NCBI RefSeq assembly: GCF_003443735.1
Contig: NZ_CP031969.1
Location: 5,022,001 to 5,086,000, forward strand
DNA from: Streptomyces sp. CC0208
GTDB taxonomy: Bacteria > Actinomycetota > Actinomycetes > Streptomycetales > Streptomycetaceae
Reading direction: 5' to 3'
DNA length: 64,000 bases
A program made the position numbers and the translations under genes. Below are positions 49,511-58,657 of this stretch, piece after piece. How positions within the stretch are numbered: the first letter of the stretch is position 1; each line of letters begins with the position of its first letter. The notes under the pieces were generated by a model, which saw nothing but the letters and a program-made list of their open reading frames with translations, was not told the DNA's origin and ran no database searches.

Positions 49511-50071
49511 ATGCGTGCCGTGCCAGCCCCGAAGGTCTGGGTGACGGGTCTGACCGTGGGGGCGATCGCCGCCGTCGTCGCCCTGGCCGTACAGGCCGAC
49601 AAGGGAACCAAGCCGACCGCGGCCGCCACCGCCAGGCCCAGCGTGTCGGCCTCTCCGCGCGCGTCCGCGCAACCCGAGCCGTCGGCGACCGCGGTCCCGG
49701 ACGGCTCCGGCACCGGCCGCCGGATCGTCTACTCGCTCGGAGAGAAGCGGGTGTGGCTCATCGACGCGAGCGAGGCGGCCCGGCGGACCTTCGCCGTCTG
49801 GCCGGGGGCGGTCGACCCCGCCCCCGGTACCTACGCCGTCTCGCTGCGCCGGGGAGACCCGACGACCGGATCCGACGGCGTGCGGATCGAGCACATCGTG
49901 TACTTCACCGCCGTGGACGGCGTGAACGTCGCCTTCTCCAACGCGGTGGACGGCTCCTCGCCCCCGCCCGCGAACGGCACCCGGACCGGCGGCATCCGCA
50001 TGAAGGCGGCGGACGGGTCGGCCCTGTGGACGTTCGGCGAGACGGGGACGAAGGTCGTCGTCGTCAACTAG
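49511..50071 (+). CDS. Membrane-anchored hypothetical protein with Ala/Pro linker
   Basis: 186 residues: an N-terminal membrane anchor (VWVTGLTVGAIAAVVALAVQA), a low-complexity Ala/Ser/Pro linker (about 35-68), then a conserved domain, GTGRRIVYSLGEKRVWLIDASEAARRTFAVWPGAVDPAPGTYAVS ... VRIEHIVYF ... NVAFSNAVDGS. The V-W-L-I strand and pattern resemble the start of L,D-transpeptidase (YkuD) proteins, but the catalytic SHGC motif is absent. A hairpin (CCCCGT-TCG-ACGGGG) precedes the gene. Its 3' end overlaps the convergent DUF2165 gene by eight bases. Confidence 0.75.
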   Translation: MRAVPAPKVWVTGLTVGAIAAVVALAVQADKGTKPTAAATARPSVSASPRASAQPEPSATAVPDGSGTGRRIVYSLGEKRVWLIDASEAARRTFAVWPGAVDPAPGTYAVSLRRGDPTTGSDGVRIEHIVYFTAVDGVNVAFSNAVDGSSPPPANGTRTGGIRMKAADGSALWTFGETGTKVVVVN

Positions 50072-50570
50072 CGCTACGGTCGGGCAGGTTGACCACCAGC
50101 AGGACGACCCCGCTCAGCACGAACACCCGCAGCGCCGCGTCCAGGCCGTTCCAGGTGTCCGACTGCCACATGGAGAACCACTCCCCGCCGATCGCGATGA
50201 ACCCGGCGCCGAACAGCAGCATGAGCATGAGCAGACCGTAGGTGGAGAACCGCCGGGCCGCCTGGTCGTCCCGGCGCACCCACAGCCAGGTGCCGTAGAT
50301 CAGTACGAGCGCCGCGAGTGTCTCCCAGACGATGATCGCGACGTACGCCGTGTTCTGAAGTCCCTTGCTGGTGATGGCTCTCCACATCAGATCGTCGTCC
50401 TTGAACGTCGTATCCATGGCGAGAACATGCTGCACGAACGCCTGGTTCGTCCCGAAGTCCGTGATGTTCCCGAACGCGACGAGCGCTATGTACAGCGCGA
50501 CGCTCGCGGTGAGGAGAGTGGCGGAGAGGTGGAGTGCGCTGCGTGTGGTGCGTGGGGGTGTCGATGCCAT
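50064..50570 (-). CDS. DUF2165 family small integral membrane protein
   Basis: 168-residue protein with four predicted transmembrane helices (about 15-33, 78-98, 112-130 and 142-160). The N-terminal LTASVALYIALVAFGNITDFGTNQAFVQHVLAMDTTF block is the DUF2165 signature. Function unknown. ATG 50570 is preferred because GGGAAG lies nine bases upstream; ATG 50579 adds three residues. Confidence 0.8.
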   Translation of the reverse strand: MASTPPRTTRSALHLSATLLTASVALYIALVAFGNITDFGTNQAFVQHVLAMDTTFKDDDLMWRAITSKGLQNTAYVAIIVWETLAALVLIYGTWLWVRRDDQAARRFSTYGLLMLMLLFGAGFIAIGGEWFSMWQSDTWNGLDAALRVFVLSGVVLLVVNLPDRSAS

Positions 50571-50659
50571 GGGGGCCATCTTCCCTGTGCGGGGCGGCGT
50601 GATCCAGATCGGTTGCGCCAGAATGAGAGGCGGACGGGCCGCTACGAGGGGACGAACGC

Positions 50660-53600
50660 ATGACGCAGGCGGAGCCCTCGGCGCAGGAGCTGATCCAGCG
50701 CCGCACCCGGGCCGGTTTCGTGGGCCGCGAGGCCGAACGGACCGCCTTCCTCCGCAACTTCGACATCCCGCCCGGAGACCCCCGGCACCGCTTCCGCTTC
50801 CACGTCCACGGCAGCGCGGGCATCGGAAAGACCTCCCTGGTCCAGGAGTTGGCGCAGCTCGCCCGCGAACGCGGAGCGCTCACGGCCTACGTCGACGACG
50901 GCATCGGCAGCGTCCCGGAGGCCATGGAGACGCTGTGCCGCGAATTCGCCGACCAGGGACGGAGGTTGAAGGATCTGGAACGGCGCCTCGCCACCTGGCG
51001 GGACCGGCGGCGCGAGGCGGAGGCCGCCCTCGCCGCCCTCGCCCCGGAGTCCGCGCCCCAGACGGCGTCGGCCGGAAGCAGGATCGCCGTGGACCTCGGC
51101 CTGGGTGCCCTGGAAACAGCCCTGCCCGGCGTCGGACTCGTCACCCGCGCCCTTCCCGCCGACCGGCTCGCCCAGGGGGCCGACCGGCTGCGGGCCGGCC
51201 TCGGCGCCCGCTTCCGCAACCTCGACGACGTCGACCTGGTGCTCAGCCCGGAGCGGGCCCTCACCCCGGTGCTGCTCGCCGAACTGCGGGCCGCCGCCTC
51301 CGCCGTACCGTGGATCGTCCTGTTCTTCGACACCTACGAGCGCACCGGCCCCTTCCTCGACCCGTGGCTGTACGACGTCCTGACCAAGCCGCGTGAGCAC
51401 GGCCGGCTGCCCGCCGCCGTCGTCGTGGTCACCGCGGGCCAGCGCCCCCTGGACACCGCCCACTGGGGCGGCCTGGACACGGTGGCGGAGCTGCCGCTCG
51501 CCCCCTTCACCGAGGCCGAGGCGCGCCGCCTGCTCGCCGCGCGGGGCGTCGTGGCCGAACCGGTCGTCGAGGAGGTGCTGCGCCTGACGGGCGGCCTTCC
51601 CGTCCTCGTGTCGACCCTCGCGGCCCGACGCCCCGACGGCCCGGACGACGTGCTCGACCCGAGCACGACCGCGGTGCAACGCTTCCTGAAGCCGGAACCG
51701 GAGCCCCTGCGGAAGGTCGCCCGGGCCTGCGCGCTGCCCAGACGGCTGGACGCGGACGTCTTCCGGGTGCTCATCGCCGCCACGGAGGACGAACTGGACT
51801 CCCAGTACGCGTGGTTGACCGGACTGCCGTTCGTCACCCAGCGCGGCGAACGTCTCCAGTACCACGACGTCGTACGCGCCCAGATGCTCCGGATGGAACG
51901 GCGCCGGTCCCGCACCGAGTGGACGAGTCGGCACCGGCGGCTCGCGGAGGCGTTCGCCGAGTGGCGCGAGGACGCCGAATGCGGCCGGAGCGTCACGGAG
52001 CTGTGGTCCGACGAGGAGTGGTGCGAACTGCGCCTGGAGGAGGTCTACCACCTGCTCTGCGCCCGCCCGCCCGCGGCGCTCGCCGAGGCCCTGCGCGGCT
52101 TCGTCATGGCCTGCCGCCAGGACGAGGTCGTCGCCCGCCGCTGGGCGCGGATGCTGGAGGAGGCGGGCGACGCGGCGGACCACGCCGTACTGCGCGAGTG
52201 GGGACGGTCGTTGGGTGCCGCGCTCGCGGACGAGGAGAGCGGGACGACCGCGGCGGCGGACCTGCTCCTGGCCCGCCCCGGTCTCGACCCGGCCGGCCGG
52301 GCGGAGGCGCACGTGCTGCGCGGCCGGGAACTGCGCAGGCGCCAGGAGTACGGGCAGGCCCTGGAGGAGTACGACCGCGCGGTCGAGCTGGACCCGCTGC
52401 AGCCGCTGGCCCACTACGGCCGGGGCCTCACCCACCAGCTCCTGGAGGACTACCCGGCGGCACTGACCGCCCTCGACCGGGCCGTCGAACTGGCCCCCGA
52501 CAACGGGTGGATCATCGCGGAGCGGGCCGAGACCCACCGCCTCGCGTCCCACCTCGAGCAAGCCGTCGTCGACTACACCCGTGCCGTCGCCCTCGACCCG
52601 ACCGACGACGTCGCCCTGGCCGGGCGGGCGGTGTGCCGGCACGGCCTGGGCATGCTCGACGAGTCGCTCGCCGACTTCAACCGTGCGCTGAGCATCGATC
52701 CGGAGTACCTGTGGGCGCTGGTGCGCAGGGCCCGGCTGCATCGCGCGCGGGGTGACGTGGACAAGGCGTTCGCCGACCTGGACCGGGCGTACGAGCTGGC
52801 ACCCGACCTGGCCTGGATCGCGTCGGAGCGCGGGGACGCGTACCGGATCGCGGGGCGGTACGAGGAGGCGGTGACGGAGCTGGGGCGCGCCGTGTCCCTG
52901 GAGCCGGGCTACGCGTCGGCACTGGCGAGCCGCGGCCAGGCCCTGTACGAACTCGGCCGGTACGACGAGGCGTCGGCCGCCTTCGACGGAGCCGTCCGGC
53001 TGATCCCCGACTACGCCTGGGCACTGGTGATGCGGTCCCGGGCGCGGCGCCGACTGGACGACGAGGAAGGAGCGCTGGCCGACCTGCGGCGGGCCGTGGA
53101 GGCGGAGCCGGGCGTCGACTGGATCGAGTGCGAACTGGGCCTGGCGCAACAGGGCGCGCACCGGTTCGCCGAGGCGGAGGCGAGCTTCCACCGCGTCCTG
53201 TCACGGGACCCGGACTACAAGATCGCCCTGGCCGGCCTGGCGGCGATCGTCCAGACCCGGAACTCCTACGAGGAAGCCCTCCACTACCTGGACCGCGCCG
53301 TGACCGCCGATCCGGAGTTCGCCTGGGCCTACGGCGAACGCGCCCGGGTGTGTCTGGCGATCGGCCGCACCGCACAGGCCCTGGCCGACCTGGACCGCTG
53401 CGTCGAGCTGGACCCCGGGACGACGCGGGAGCGCGCCGAGGCCGTGCGGCTGCTGCTGTGGTGCGGGCGGTGGGAGGAGGCGGAAGAGCGGTTGGCGGCG
53501 GCTCCTGCGGCTGAGCTGGACGACCTGCGCGCGGAACTCCACCGGCAGCACGGCGAGTGGGCCGGGGCGCGCGCTCTCGCCGAGCGCCTGCGCGAGAGGG

Positions 53601-53968
53601 ACCCGGTCGACGGCGCCTTCCAGCTGGCCATGACGGTCCACCGCTCCGAAGGCCCCGAGGCAGCCGAACCCCTCTGGCGCGACCTCGCCCGACTGATCGA
53701 TCAGGACCCCGGCATGGAGCCCGTGACACGGGCCCGGGCCCACTGCTTCCTGGGCTGCGCACTGGCCGACGGCCCGGCGGCGGACCGAGGCCTGTCCGAA
53801 CTCCTCGCCCTCGACCCGGACTGGGACGACCTGGCCCGGCTGGCCGGCATCCTCACCGAGCTCCGCACCGCCCCTGGGACGGACCGGTCCTCCCGCACCG
53901 CGACCTGCCTCACGGCGGTGAGCGAGGCGAGGGACGCGATCCAGGCCCTGTGGCCGGGGAGCAGCTGA
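50660..53968 (+). CDS. STAND-type ATPase with TPR repeats
   Basis: 1102-residue cytoplasmic protein. An AAA/NACHT-like ATPase comes first (Walker A GSAGIGKTSL at 51-60, Walker B-like IVLFFDTYE), with a winged-helix-like segment after it. From about residue 555 to 935 there are some 11 TPR units (HYGRGLTHQLLEDYPAALTALDRAVELAPDN and repeats), ending in a helical tail. STAND proteins act as signal-driven switches or scaffolds; no effector or DNA-binding domain is seen, so its output is unknown. The gene stands alone between a DUF2165 gene and a DraG-like gene. Confidence 0.85.
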   Translation: MTQAEPSAQELIQRRTRAGFVGREAERTAFLRNFDIPPGDPRHRFRFHVHGSAGIGKTSLVQELAQLARERGALTAYVDDGIGSVPEAMETLCREFADQGRRLKDLERRLATWRDRRREAEAALAALAPESAPQTASAGSRIAVDLGLGALETALPGVGLVTRALPADRLAQGADRLRAGLGARFRNLDDVDLVLSPERALTPVLLAELRAAASAVPWIVLFFDTYERTGPFLDPWLYDVLTKPREHGRLPAAVVVVTAGQRPLDTAHWGGLDTVAELPLAPFTEAEARRLLAARGVVAEPVVEEVLRLTGGLPVLVSTLAARRPDGPDDVLDPSTTAVQRFLKPEPEPLRKVARACALPRRLDADVFRVLIAATEDELDSQYAWLTGLPFVTQRGERLQYHDVVRAQMLRMERRRSRTEWTSRHRRLAEAFAEWREDAECGRSVTELWSDEEWCELRLEEVYHLLCARPPAALAEALRGFVMACRQDEVVARRWARMLEEAGDAADHAVLREWGRSLGAALADEESGTTAAADLLLARPGLDPAGRAEAHVLRGRELRRRQEYGQALEEYDRAVELDPLQPLAHYGRGLTHQLLEDYPAALTALDRAVELAPDNGWIIAERAETHRLASHLEQAVVDYTRAVALDPTDDVALAGRAVCRHGLGMLDESLADFNRALSIDPEYLWALVRRARLHRARGDVDKAFADLDRAYELAPDLAWIASERGDAYRIAGRYEEAVTELGRAVSLEPGYASALASRGQALYELGRYDEASAAFDGAVRLIPDYAWALVMRSRARRRLDDEEGALADLRRAVEAEPGVDWIECELGLAQQGAHRFAEAEASFHRVLSRDPDYKIALAGLAAIVQTRNSYEEALHYLDRAVTADPEFAWAYGERARVCLAIGRTAQALADLDRCVELDPGTTRERAEAVRLLLWCGRWEEAEERLAAAPAAELDDLRAELHRQHGEWAGARALAERLRERDPVDGAFQLAMTVHRSEGPEAAEPLWRDLARLIDQDPGMEPVTRARAHCFLGCALADGPAADRGLSELLALDPDWDDLARLAGILTELRTAPGTDRSSRTATCLTAVSEARDAIQALWPGSS

Positions 53969-54109
53969 GGACAGGGGTCGCGGGCGGTCGGCAGCGTCTC
54001 CGCCTTTCGGTAAAAGAGGCGCATACCCACACGCCCCCTGAACCCCGCACCCCCCGTCGATTACAGTGCTGAGCGTCGTACATACGGACGGTCGCCACGG
54101 GAGGTCTTG

Positions 54110-55228
54110 GTGGGTGCGACAGCCGGGGCCGTCGTCTGGGGGCGTGCCGAGCAGCAGGACTTCCGGAGCCGGGTACGCGGCACGCTCCTCGGGGTGGCCG
54201 TGGGTGACGCGCTGGGTGCGCCGGTCGACGGACTCGGACTGGACGAGATCCGGGAGGCGTACGGCGCCGAGGGGCTCGTGGACCTCGCGTTCGGGTACGG
54301 CCGGCGCGGCGCCGTCACCCATCTCACCCAGCTCAGCCTGTTCACCGTGGACGGGCTCATACGCGCCCAGGTGCGCCGCGACACCGGCGCCTGGCATCCG
54401 CCCACCGATCTGCACCGGGCGTACCTGCGCTGGTTCGCCACCCAGCGGGACTGGGGACCCGACGAGCGGCGCAAGGAGGACGGCTGGCTGGCCCGGGAGG
54501 AGTGGCTGTACGCCCGCCGCGACCCGGCCCGGTCCCTGCTCATCGGGTTCGGCGACGACACCATGGGGACGCTGGAGTCGCCCAAGAACCCGAACGAGCT
54601 CGGGCCCGAGGCCACGGCCCGTTCCGCGCCCTTCGGGCTGCTCGTCGGATGGGAGCCGCAGCTCGTCGTACAGCTGGCCGTGGAGTGTGCCGCGCAGACC
54701 CACGGGCATCCCGTCGCCTATCTGTCGGCGGGCGCGTACGCCGTGATCGTGCACGCCCTGGCCCTCGGCGACAGTCTGGACGGGGCGGTGCAGCGGGCGC
54801 TCGCGCTGCTGGCGGCGCGGCCCGGGCACGAGCCGGTGTCGGACGCGCTCCAGCACGCGCTGGGTGCCGTACGGCAGGGGATGCCCACGCCGGCGCGGGT
54901 GGAGGAGCTCGCCGCCGACGGTTCGGCGGACGGGCTGCTGTCGGCCGCCGTGTACTGCGCGCTGGTCGGGGAGGACGTACGGCACGGTCTGTGTCTCGCC
55001 GTGAACCACGACGGCCCCTCCGCCGCGGCCGGTGCCCTCACCGGTGGTCTGCTGGGCGCCCTGCACGGCGAGACGGCCCTCCCGCCGGCCTGGCTGGCCG
55101 AGCTGGAGGGCCGTCCCACCCTGCTGGAACTCGCCGACGACTTCGCGATGGAGATGACCCAGGGACCCGCGCTGCACGGGCCCGGGGGTGCGTCGCCGGG
55201 GTGGCTGGTCCGCTATCCGAGGGCCTAG
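54110..55228 (+). CDS. ADP-ribosylglycohydrolase-fold protein lacking metal-binding motifs
   Basis: 372 residues from GTG 54110 (GGGAGG five bases upstream; TTG 54107 possible). The DraG fold is recognisable: GTLLGVAVGDALGAPVDG, LFTVDGLIRA, GLLGALHGE. The N-terminal metal motif TDDT reads T-H-L-T (70-73), and the C-terminal G-D-S-D-x-T reads G-P-S-A-A-A (302-307). Both aspartate clusters that bind Mg in DraG/ARH enzymes are gone, so classical ADP-ribose hydrolysis seems lost. It may be a pseudoenzyme that binds ADP-ribose or a regulator. The 3' end overlaps the convergent symporter gene by four bases. Confidence 0.85.
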   Translation: MGATAGAVVWGRAEQQDFRSRVRGTLLGVAVGDALGAPVDGLGLDEIREAYGAEGLVDLAFGYGRRGAVTHLTQLSLFTVDGLIRAQVRRDTGAWHPPTDLHRAYLRWFATQRDWGPDERRKEDGWLAREEWLYARRDPARSLLIGFGDDTMGTLESPKNPNELGPEATARSAPFGLLVGWEPQLVVQLAVECAAQTHGHPVAYLSAGAYAVIVHALALGDSLDGAVQRALALLAARPGHEPVSDALQHALGAVRQGMPTPARVEELAADGSADGLLSAAVYCALVGEDVRHGLCLAVNHDGPSAAAGALTGGLLGALHGETALPPAWLAELEGRPTLLELADDFAMEMTQGPALHGPGGASPGWLVRYPRA

Positions 55229-56817
55229 CTCCGCGGCTGGTCCTTCACCCCCGTACCGATCACGTCCTCCACACCACCCGCCGGGGTGGGGATCGCGACG
55301 GCCGCCGCCCCCTCTCCGTCCCCGTCGGTGTTGATCTTCTCGATGATCGCGAGGCGTTCCGGGGTGTCCTCGGGCTTGATGAAGCCGATGAGGATGTAGA
55401 GGACCAGGGAGACGGCCAGCGGGATCGAGACCTGGTACTGGAGCGGGACCCCGCCGTCGACGTTCCAGTTGATCGGGTAGTTGACCAGCCAGAAGGCGAG
55501 CAGACCCATCGACCAGCTGGTGAGCGCGGCGGTCGGTCCTGAGCGGCGGAACGGGCGGAGCAGGCCGAGCATCATCGGGATGGCCATCGGGCCCATGAGT
55601 CCGGCCACCCACTTGATCACGACGGTGATGATGTCCTTGAACGCGGGGGAGTTGACCTGGGTCGCCGCCGCCATCGACAGGCCGAGGAAGACGACGGTCG
55701 TGATGCGGGCGACCCTGAGACCCTGCCCCTGGTTCCAGCTGCGCGCCCTGCGCCACACCACCGGTGCGCAGTCCCGGGTGAAGACGGCCGCGATCGCGTT
55801 GGCGTCGGAGGAGCACATGGCCATGGTGTGCGAGAAGAAGCCGACGATGACCAGGCCCAACAGGCCGTGCGGCAGGAGCTGTTCGGTCATCAGGCCGTAG
55901 GAGTCGGAGCCGTCGGGCTTCTGCGAGTGGACAAGCAGCGGCGACATCCACATGGGGAAGAAGAGGACGACCGGCCACACCAGCCACAGGATCGCCGACA
56001 GCCGTGCCGAGCGCTCGGCCTGGTGCGCGTTGGCCGTGGCCATGTAGCGCTGGGCCTGGTTGAGCATGCCGCCGTTGTACTCGAAGAGCTTGATGAAGAG
56101 GAAGGCGAGCAGGAAGACCGTTCCGTACGGCCCCACCAGGGGCTCTCCGTGGCCCTGGAGCTCCGGCTCGTCCCAGGCGCCGAAGAAGCCGATGCCCTTG
56201 TCGTTGAGTTTGAGGACGACGGCGACGAACATCGCGACACCGGCGAGGAGTTGGATGACGAACTGCCCCAACTCGGTGAGCGCGTCGGCCCACAGACCGC
56301 CGATCGTGCAGTAGACGGCCGTGATGGCGCCGGTGATCAGGATGCCCTGGTTGAGCGAGATCCCGGTGAAGACCGACAACAGGGTCGCGATGGCGGCCCA
56401 CTTGGCGCCGACGTCCACGATCTTCAGCAGCATCCCCGACCAGGCCAGCGCCTGCTGGGTCTTGAGGTCGTAGCGGTTCTTCAAGTACTCCAGCGGGGAA
56501 GCCACATGGAGCCGTGAGCGCAGCCGGTTGATGCGCGGCGCGAACAGTTTCGAGCCGATCGCGATGCCGAGGGCGATGGGGAAGGACCAGGTGACGAAGG
56601 AGGTGACGCCGTAGGTGTAGGCGATGCCCGCGTACCCGGTGAACATCACCGCGCTGTAGCCCGACATGTGGTGCGAGATGCCGGAGAGCCACCAGGGCAT
56701 CTTGCCGCCGGCGGTGAAGAAGTCGCTGACGTCGTCCACGCGTTTGTGCGACCAGACGCCGATCGCGACCATCACGCCGAAATAGCCGATGAGCACGGCC
56801 CAGTCGAGACCGTTCAT
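55225..56817 (-). CDS. Sodium:solute symporter (SSF family)
   Basis: 530-residue transporter with about 13 transmembrane helices. SSF landmarks: DWAVLIGYFGVMVAIGVWSHKRVDDVSDFFTAGGKMPWWLSGISHHMSGYSAVMFTGYAG at the start, the long GLWADALTELGQFVIQLLAG helix and the CSSDANAIAAVFTRDC segment. Solute unknown; this SSF branch imports sugars, acids or urea-like compounds with Na+. ATG 56817 follows GGGAGGG. It could supply a small substrate for neighbouring catabolic genes, but no operator of the regulon lies before it. Confidence 0.9.
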   Translation of the reverse strand: MNGLDWAVLIGYFGVMVAIGVWSHKRVDDVSDFFTAGGKMPWWLSGISHHMSGYSAVMFTGYAGIAYTYGVTSFVTWSFPIALGIAIGSKLFAPRINRLRSRLHVASPLEYLKNRYDLKTQQALAWSGMLLKIVDVGAKWAAIATLLSVFTGISLNQGILITGAITAVYCTIGGLWADALTELGQFVIQLLAGVAMFVAVVLKLNDKGIGFFGAWDEPELQGHGEPLVGPYGTVFLLAFLFIKLFEYNGGMLNQAQRYMATANAHQAERSARLSAILWLVWPVVLFFPMWMSPLLVHSQKPDGSDSYGLMTEQLLPHGLLGLVIVGFFSHTMAMCSSDANAIAAVFTRDCAPVVWRRARSWNQGQGLRVARITTVVFLGLSMAAATQVNSPAFKDIITVVIKWVAGLMGPMAIPMMLGLLRPFRRSGPTAALTSWSMGLLAFWLVNYPINWNVDGGVPLQYQVSIPLAVSLVLYILIGFIKPEDTPERLAIIEKINTDGDGEGAAAVAIPTPAGGVEDVIGTGVKDQPRS

Positions 56818-56943
56818 ATGCGCCCTCCCAGGGATCAGCCCGGCGCTCATCGTGGGCGCCACCGCGTGGACACGACAAGCTGGTGTAGGGTCAAGGGGAG
56901 GTAAAAGTATTCGAGATGATGTCCTGCGTTCATCTACATGAAC

Positions 56944-57732
56944 TCACCGCATCAGCTCCCCGGCGTTGACCAGCAACGACTGTCCGGTGATCGCGCGCGC
57001 CCGGTCCGAGGCCAGGAACACCGTCGCGTCCGCCACGTCCCCGTCCGTCGCGAGCTCGGGCAGCGCCATCCGGTCGGTGAGCCGCTTCAGCACCTCCGCC
57101 TCCGGCACCTTCTCCGTATGAGCCGTGAACTGCACGTACGCCTGCACCGGAGGCCCCCACATCCAGCCCGGCAGCACGGTGTTGACCCGGATCCGGTCCG
57201 GCCCGAGCTCCCGCGCCAGCGAGTACATCGCGCTGGTCAGCGCCCCCTTCGAGGCGGCGTACGCGGCCTGGCGCACCTGCGAGGGGGCGGCCACGGCCGA
57301 CTGCGTCCCGACGAACACGACCGACCCTCCACCGGCCGCCCTCATTCCCGCCAGGCACGCCCGGGTCATCCGCAGCGATCCCAGCAGGTTCACGTCGATG
57401 ACCGACTGCCAGGTCGCGAAGTCCGCGTCCTCCAGCCCGCCGAAGTAGCTGTCCCACGCGGCCACCTGCACCACCGCGTCCAGCCGCCCGAACCGCTCCA
57501 GCGCCAACTCCGCGAGCGCCGCGCACTGTCGCTCGTCGGTGATGTCCGTCGAGCGGTACGCGGTGTGCGCCCCGTCCGGATCGATCTCGGCGGCGCTCTT
57601 GGCGAGGTTCGCCTCGGTCCGCGCCCCCAGCACGGCGTTCCCGCCGTCCCGTACGACGGCCGCCGCGACCTGGTGACCCAGCCCGGCCCCGACTCCCGAC
57701 ACGACGACGGTCTTCCCGGAGAGAAGTGACAT
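56944..57732 (-). CDS. Short-chain dehydrogenase/reductase
   Basis: 262-residue SDR: GVGAGLGHQVA dinucleotide loop, catalytic Ser in VGTQSAV, Tyr-x3-Lys in YAASK and the IRVNTVLPGWMWGP block. The long C-terminal insert (WGPPVQAYVQFTAHTEKVPEAEVLKRLTDRM) is unusual and could form a lid. Divergent from the unknown gene at 57830 across regulon operator 9, so it is likely part of the catabolic regulon despite lying 28 kb from the other sites. Confidence 0.9.
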   Translation of the reverse strand: MSLLSGKTVVVSGVGAGLGHQVAAAVVRDGGNAVLGARTEANLAKSAAEIDPDGAHTAYRSTDITDERQCAALAELALERFGRLDAVVQVAAWDSYFGGLEDADFATWQSVIDVNLLGSLRMTRACLAGMRAAGGGSVVFVGTQSAVAAPSQVRQAAYAASKGALTSAMYSLARELGPDRIRVNTVLPGWMWGPPVQAYVQFTAHTEKVPEAEVLKRLTDRMALPELATDGDVADATVFLASDRARAITGQSLLVNAGELMR

Positions 57733-57781
57733 ACCGGCGGCCTCCCTGATTCCTGCCTGGTTCCTGGCTCTGGCGCATTAT

Positions 57782-57796
57782 CTGACGGGGCGTCAG
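57782..57796. promoter_or_regulatory. Regulon operator CTGAC-GGGGC-GTCAG (site 9)
   Basis: Perfect arms with flanks TATCTGACGGGGCGTCAGAG. It lies 50 bp upstream of the SDR start and 34 bp upstream of the gene at 57830, again in a divergent pair. Confidence 0.75.
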
Positions 57797-57829
57797 AGTA
57801 TGGGCGAGCGCTGGAGGAGGGAAGGTCCC

Positions 57830-58657
57830 ATGTCAGAAGAGACCCGCAGCGAGACGTACGCCGAACTGGCCGCCACCGGACCCTACGGAGTCCGCCCCGG
57901 CCACGCGCTGATCACCATGGTCGAACCGCATCCCGGCCACGAGTACGCCTACAACCGCTGGTACGAGGACGACCACTACTACGCCGGCGCGATGGCCATG
58001 CCCTGGATGTTCGCCGGCCGCCGCTGGGTGGCCACCCGGGACCTGCAACTCCTGCGCGTCCCGGAGAAGTCGGCGGTGGCCCAGCCGGTGACGGCCGGCT
58101 GCTATCTCTCCACCTACTGGGTCACCGACGGCCGCTACGACGACCACATGCGGTGGACGGTGGCCATCAACAAGCGCCTGAACCGAGACGCCCGCGTCTA
58201 CCGCGACCGCACCCACGTCTTCACCGCGTTCCAGGACCACGAGTCCACGGTCTACCGCGACGGAGCGGCGGGCCCGAGGGACTTCCACGCCCTGGACCAC
58301 CCGTACGCCGGGCTGGTGCTGGAGGTCATCGACGCGGAATCCCCGGAGCAGCGGGCCGAGTTGCTGGAGTGGCTGGTCTCCCGCCACCTGCCGAAGCGGC
58401 TGGCGGGCTCACCGGCGGCGATGGTGACCGTGTTCCGCCCGACCCCCTTGCCGGGCGACCGCATGACGTACGTGAAGCAGGTGGAGGGCGTGGACACCCG
58501 CCTGACCCTGCTCTGGTTCCTGGAGAGGGACCCGAGGGAGTGCTGGGACCCGTTCTTCACGAACCTGGAGGAGCCGGGCCAGGGCCGCCGCGAGCTACTG
58601 GCGCCCTTCATCCCGACAGTCCCGGGCACGGACACATACGTGGACCAGCTGCGGTAA
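57830..58657 (+). CDS. Unknown protein, likely dimeric alpha-beta-barrel (EthD-like) fold
   Basis: 275-residue soluble protein, start supported by GGAGGAGGGAAGG. Two similar halves are suspected: GHALITMVEPHPGHEYAYNRWYEDDHYYAGAMAMPWMF and the later FHALDHPYAGLVLEVIDAESPEQRAELLEWLVSRHLPKRL, both with the small alpha-beta shape of EthD/antibiotic-biosynthesis-monooxygenase domains. His and Tyr residues (NRWYEDDHYYAGA) could form an active pocket. I do not recognise a named family. Its promoter carries regulon operator 9, so it is probably a catabolic enzyme or binding protein of the same pathway. Confidence 0.7.
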   Translation: MSEETRSETYAELAATGPYGVRPGHALITMVEPHPGHEYAYNRWYEDDHYYAGAMAMPWMFAGRRWVATRDLQLLRVPEKSAVAQPVTAGCYLSTYWVTDGRYDDHMRWTVAINKRLNRDARVYRDRTHVFTAFQDHESTVYRDGAAGPRDFHALDHPYAGLVLEVIDAESPEQRAELLEWLVSRHLPKRLAGSPAAMVTVFRPTPLPGDRMTYVKQVEGVDTRLTLLWFLERDPRECWDPFFTNLEEPGQGRRELLAPFIPTVPGTDTYVDQLR

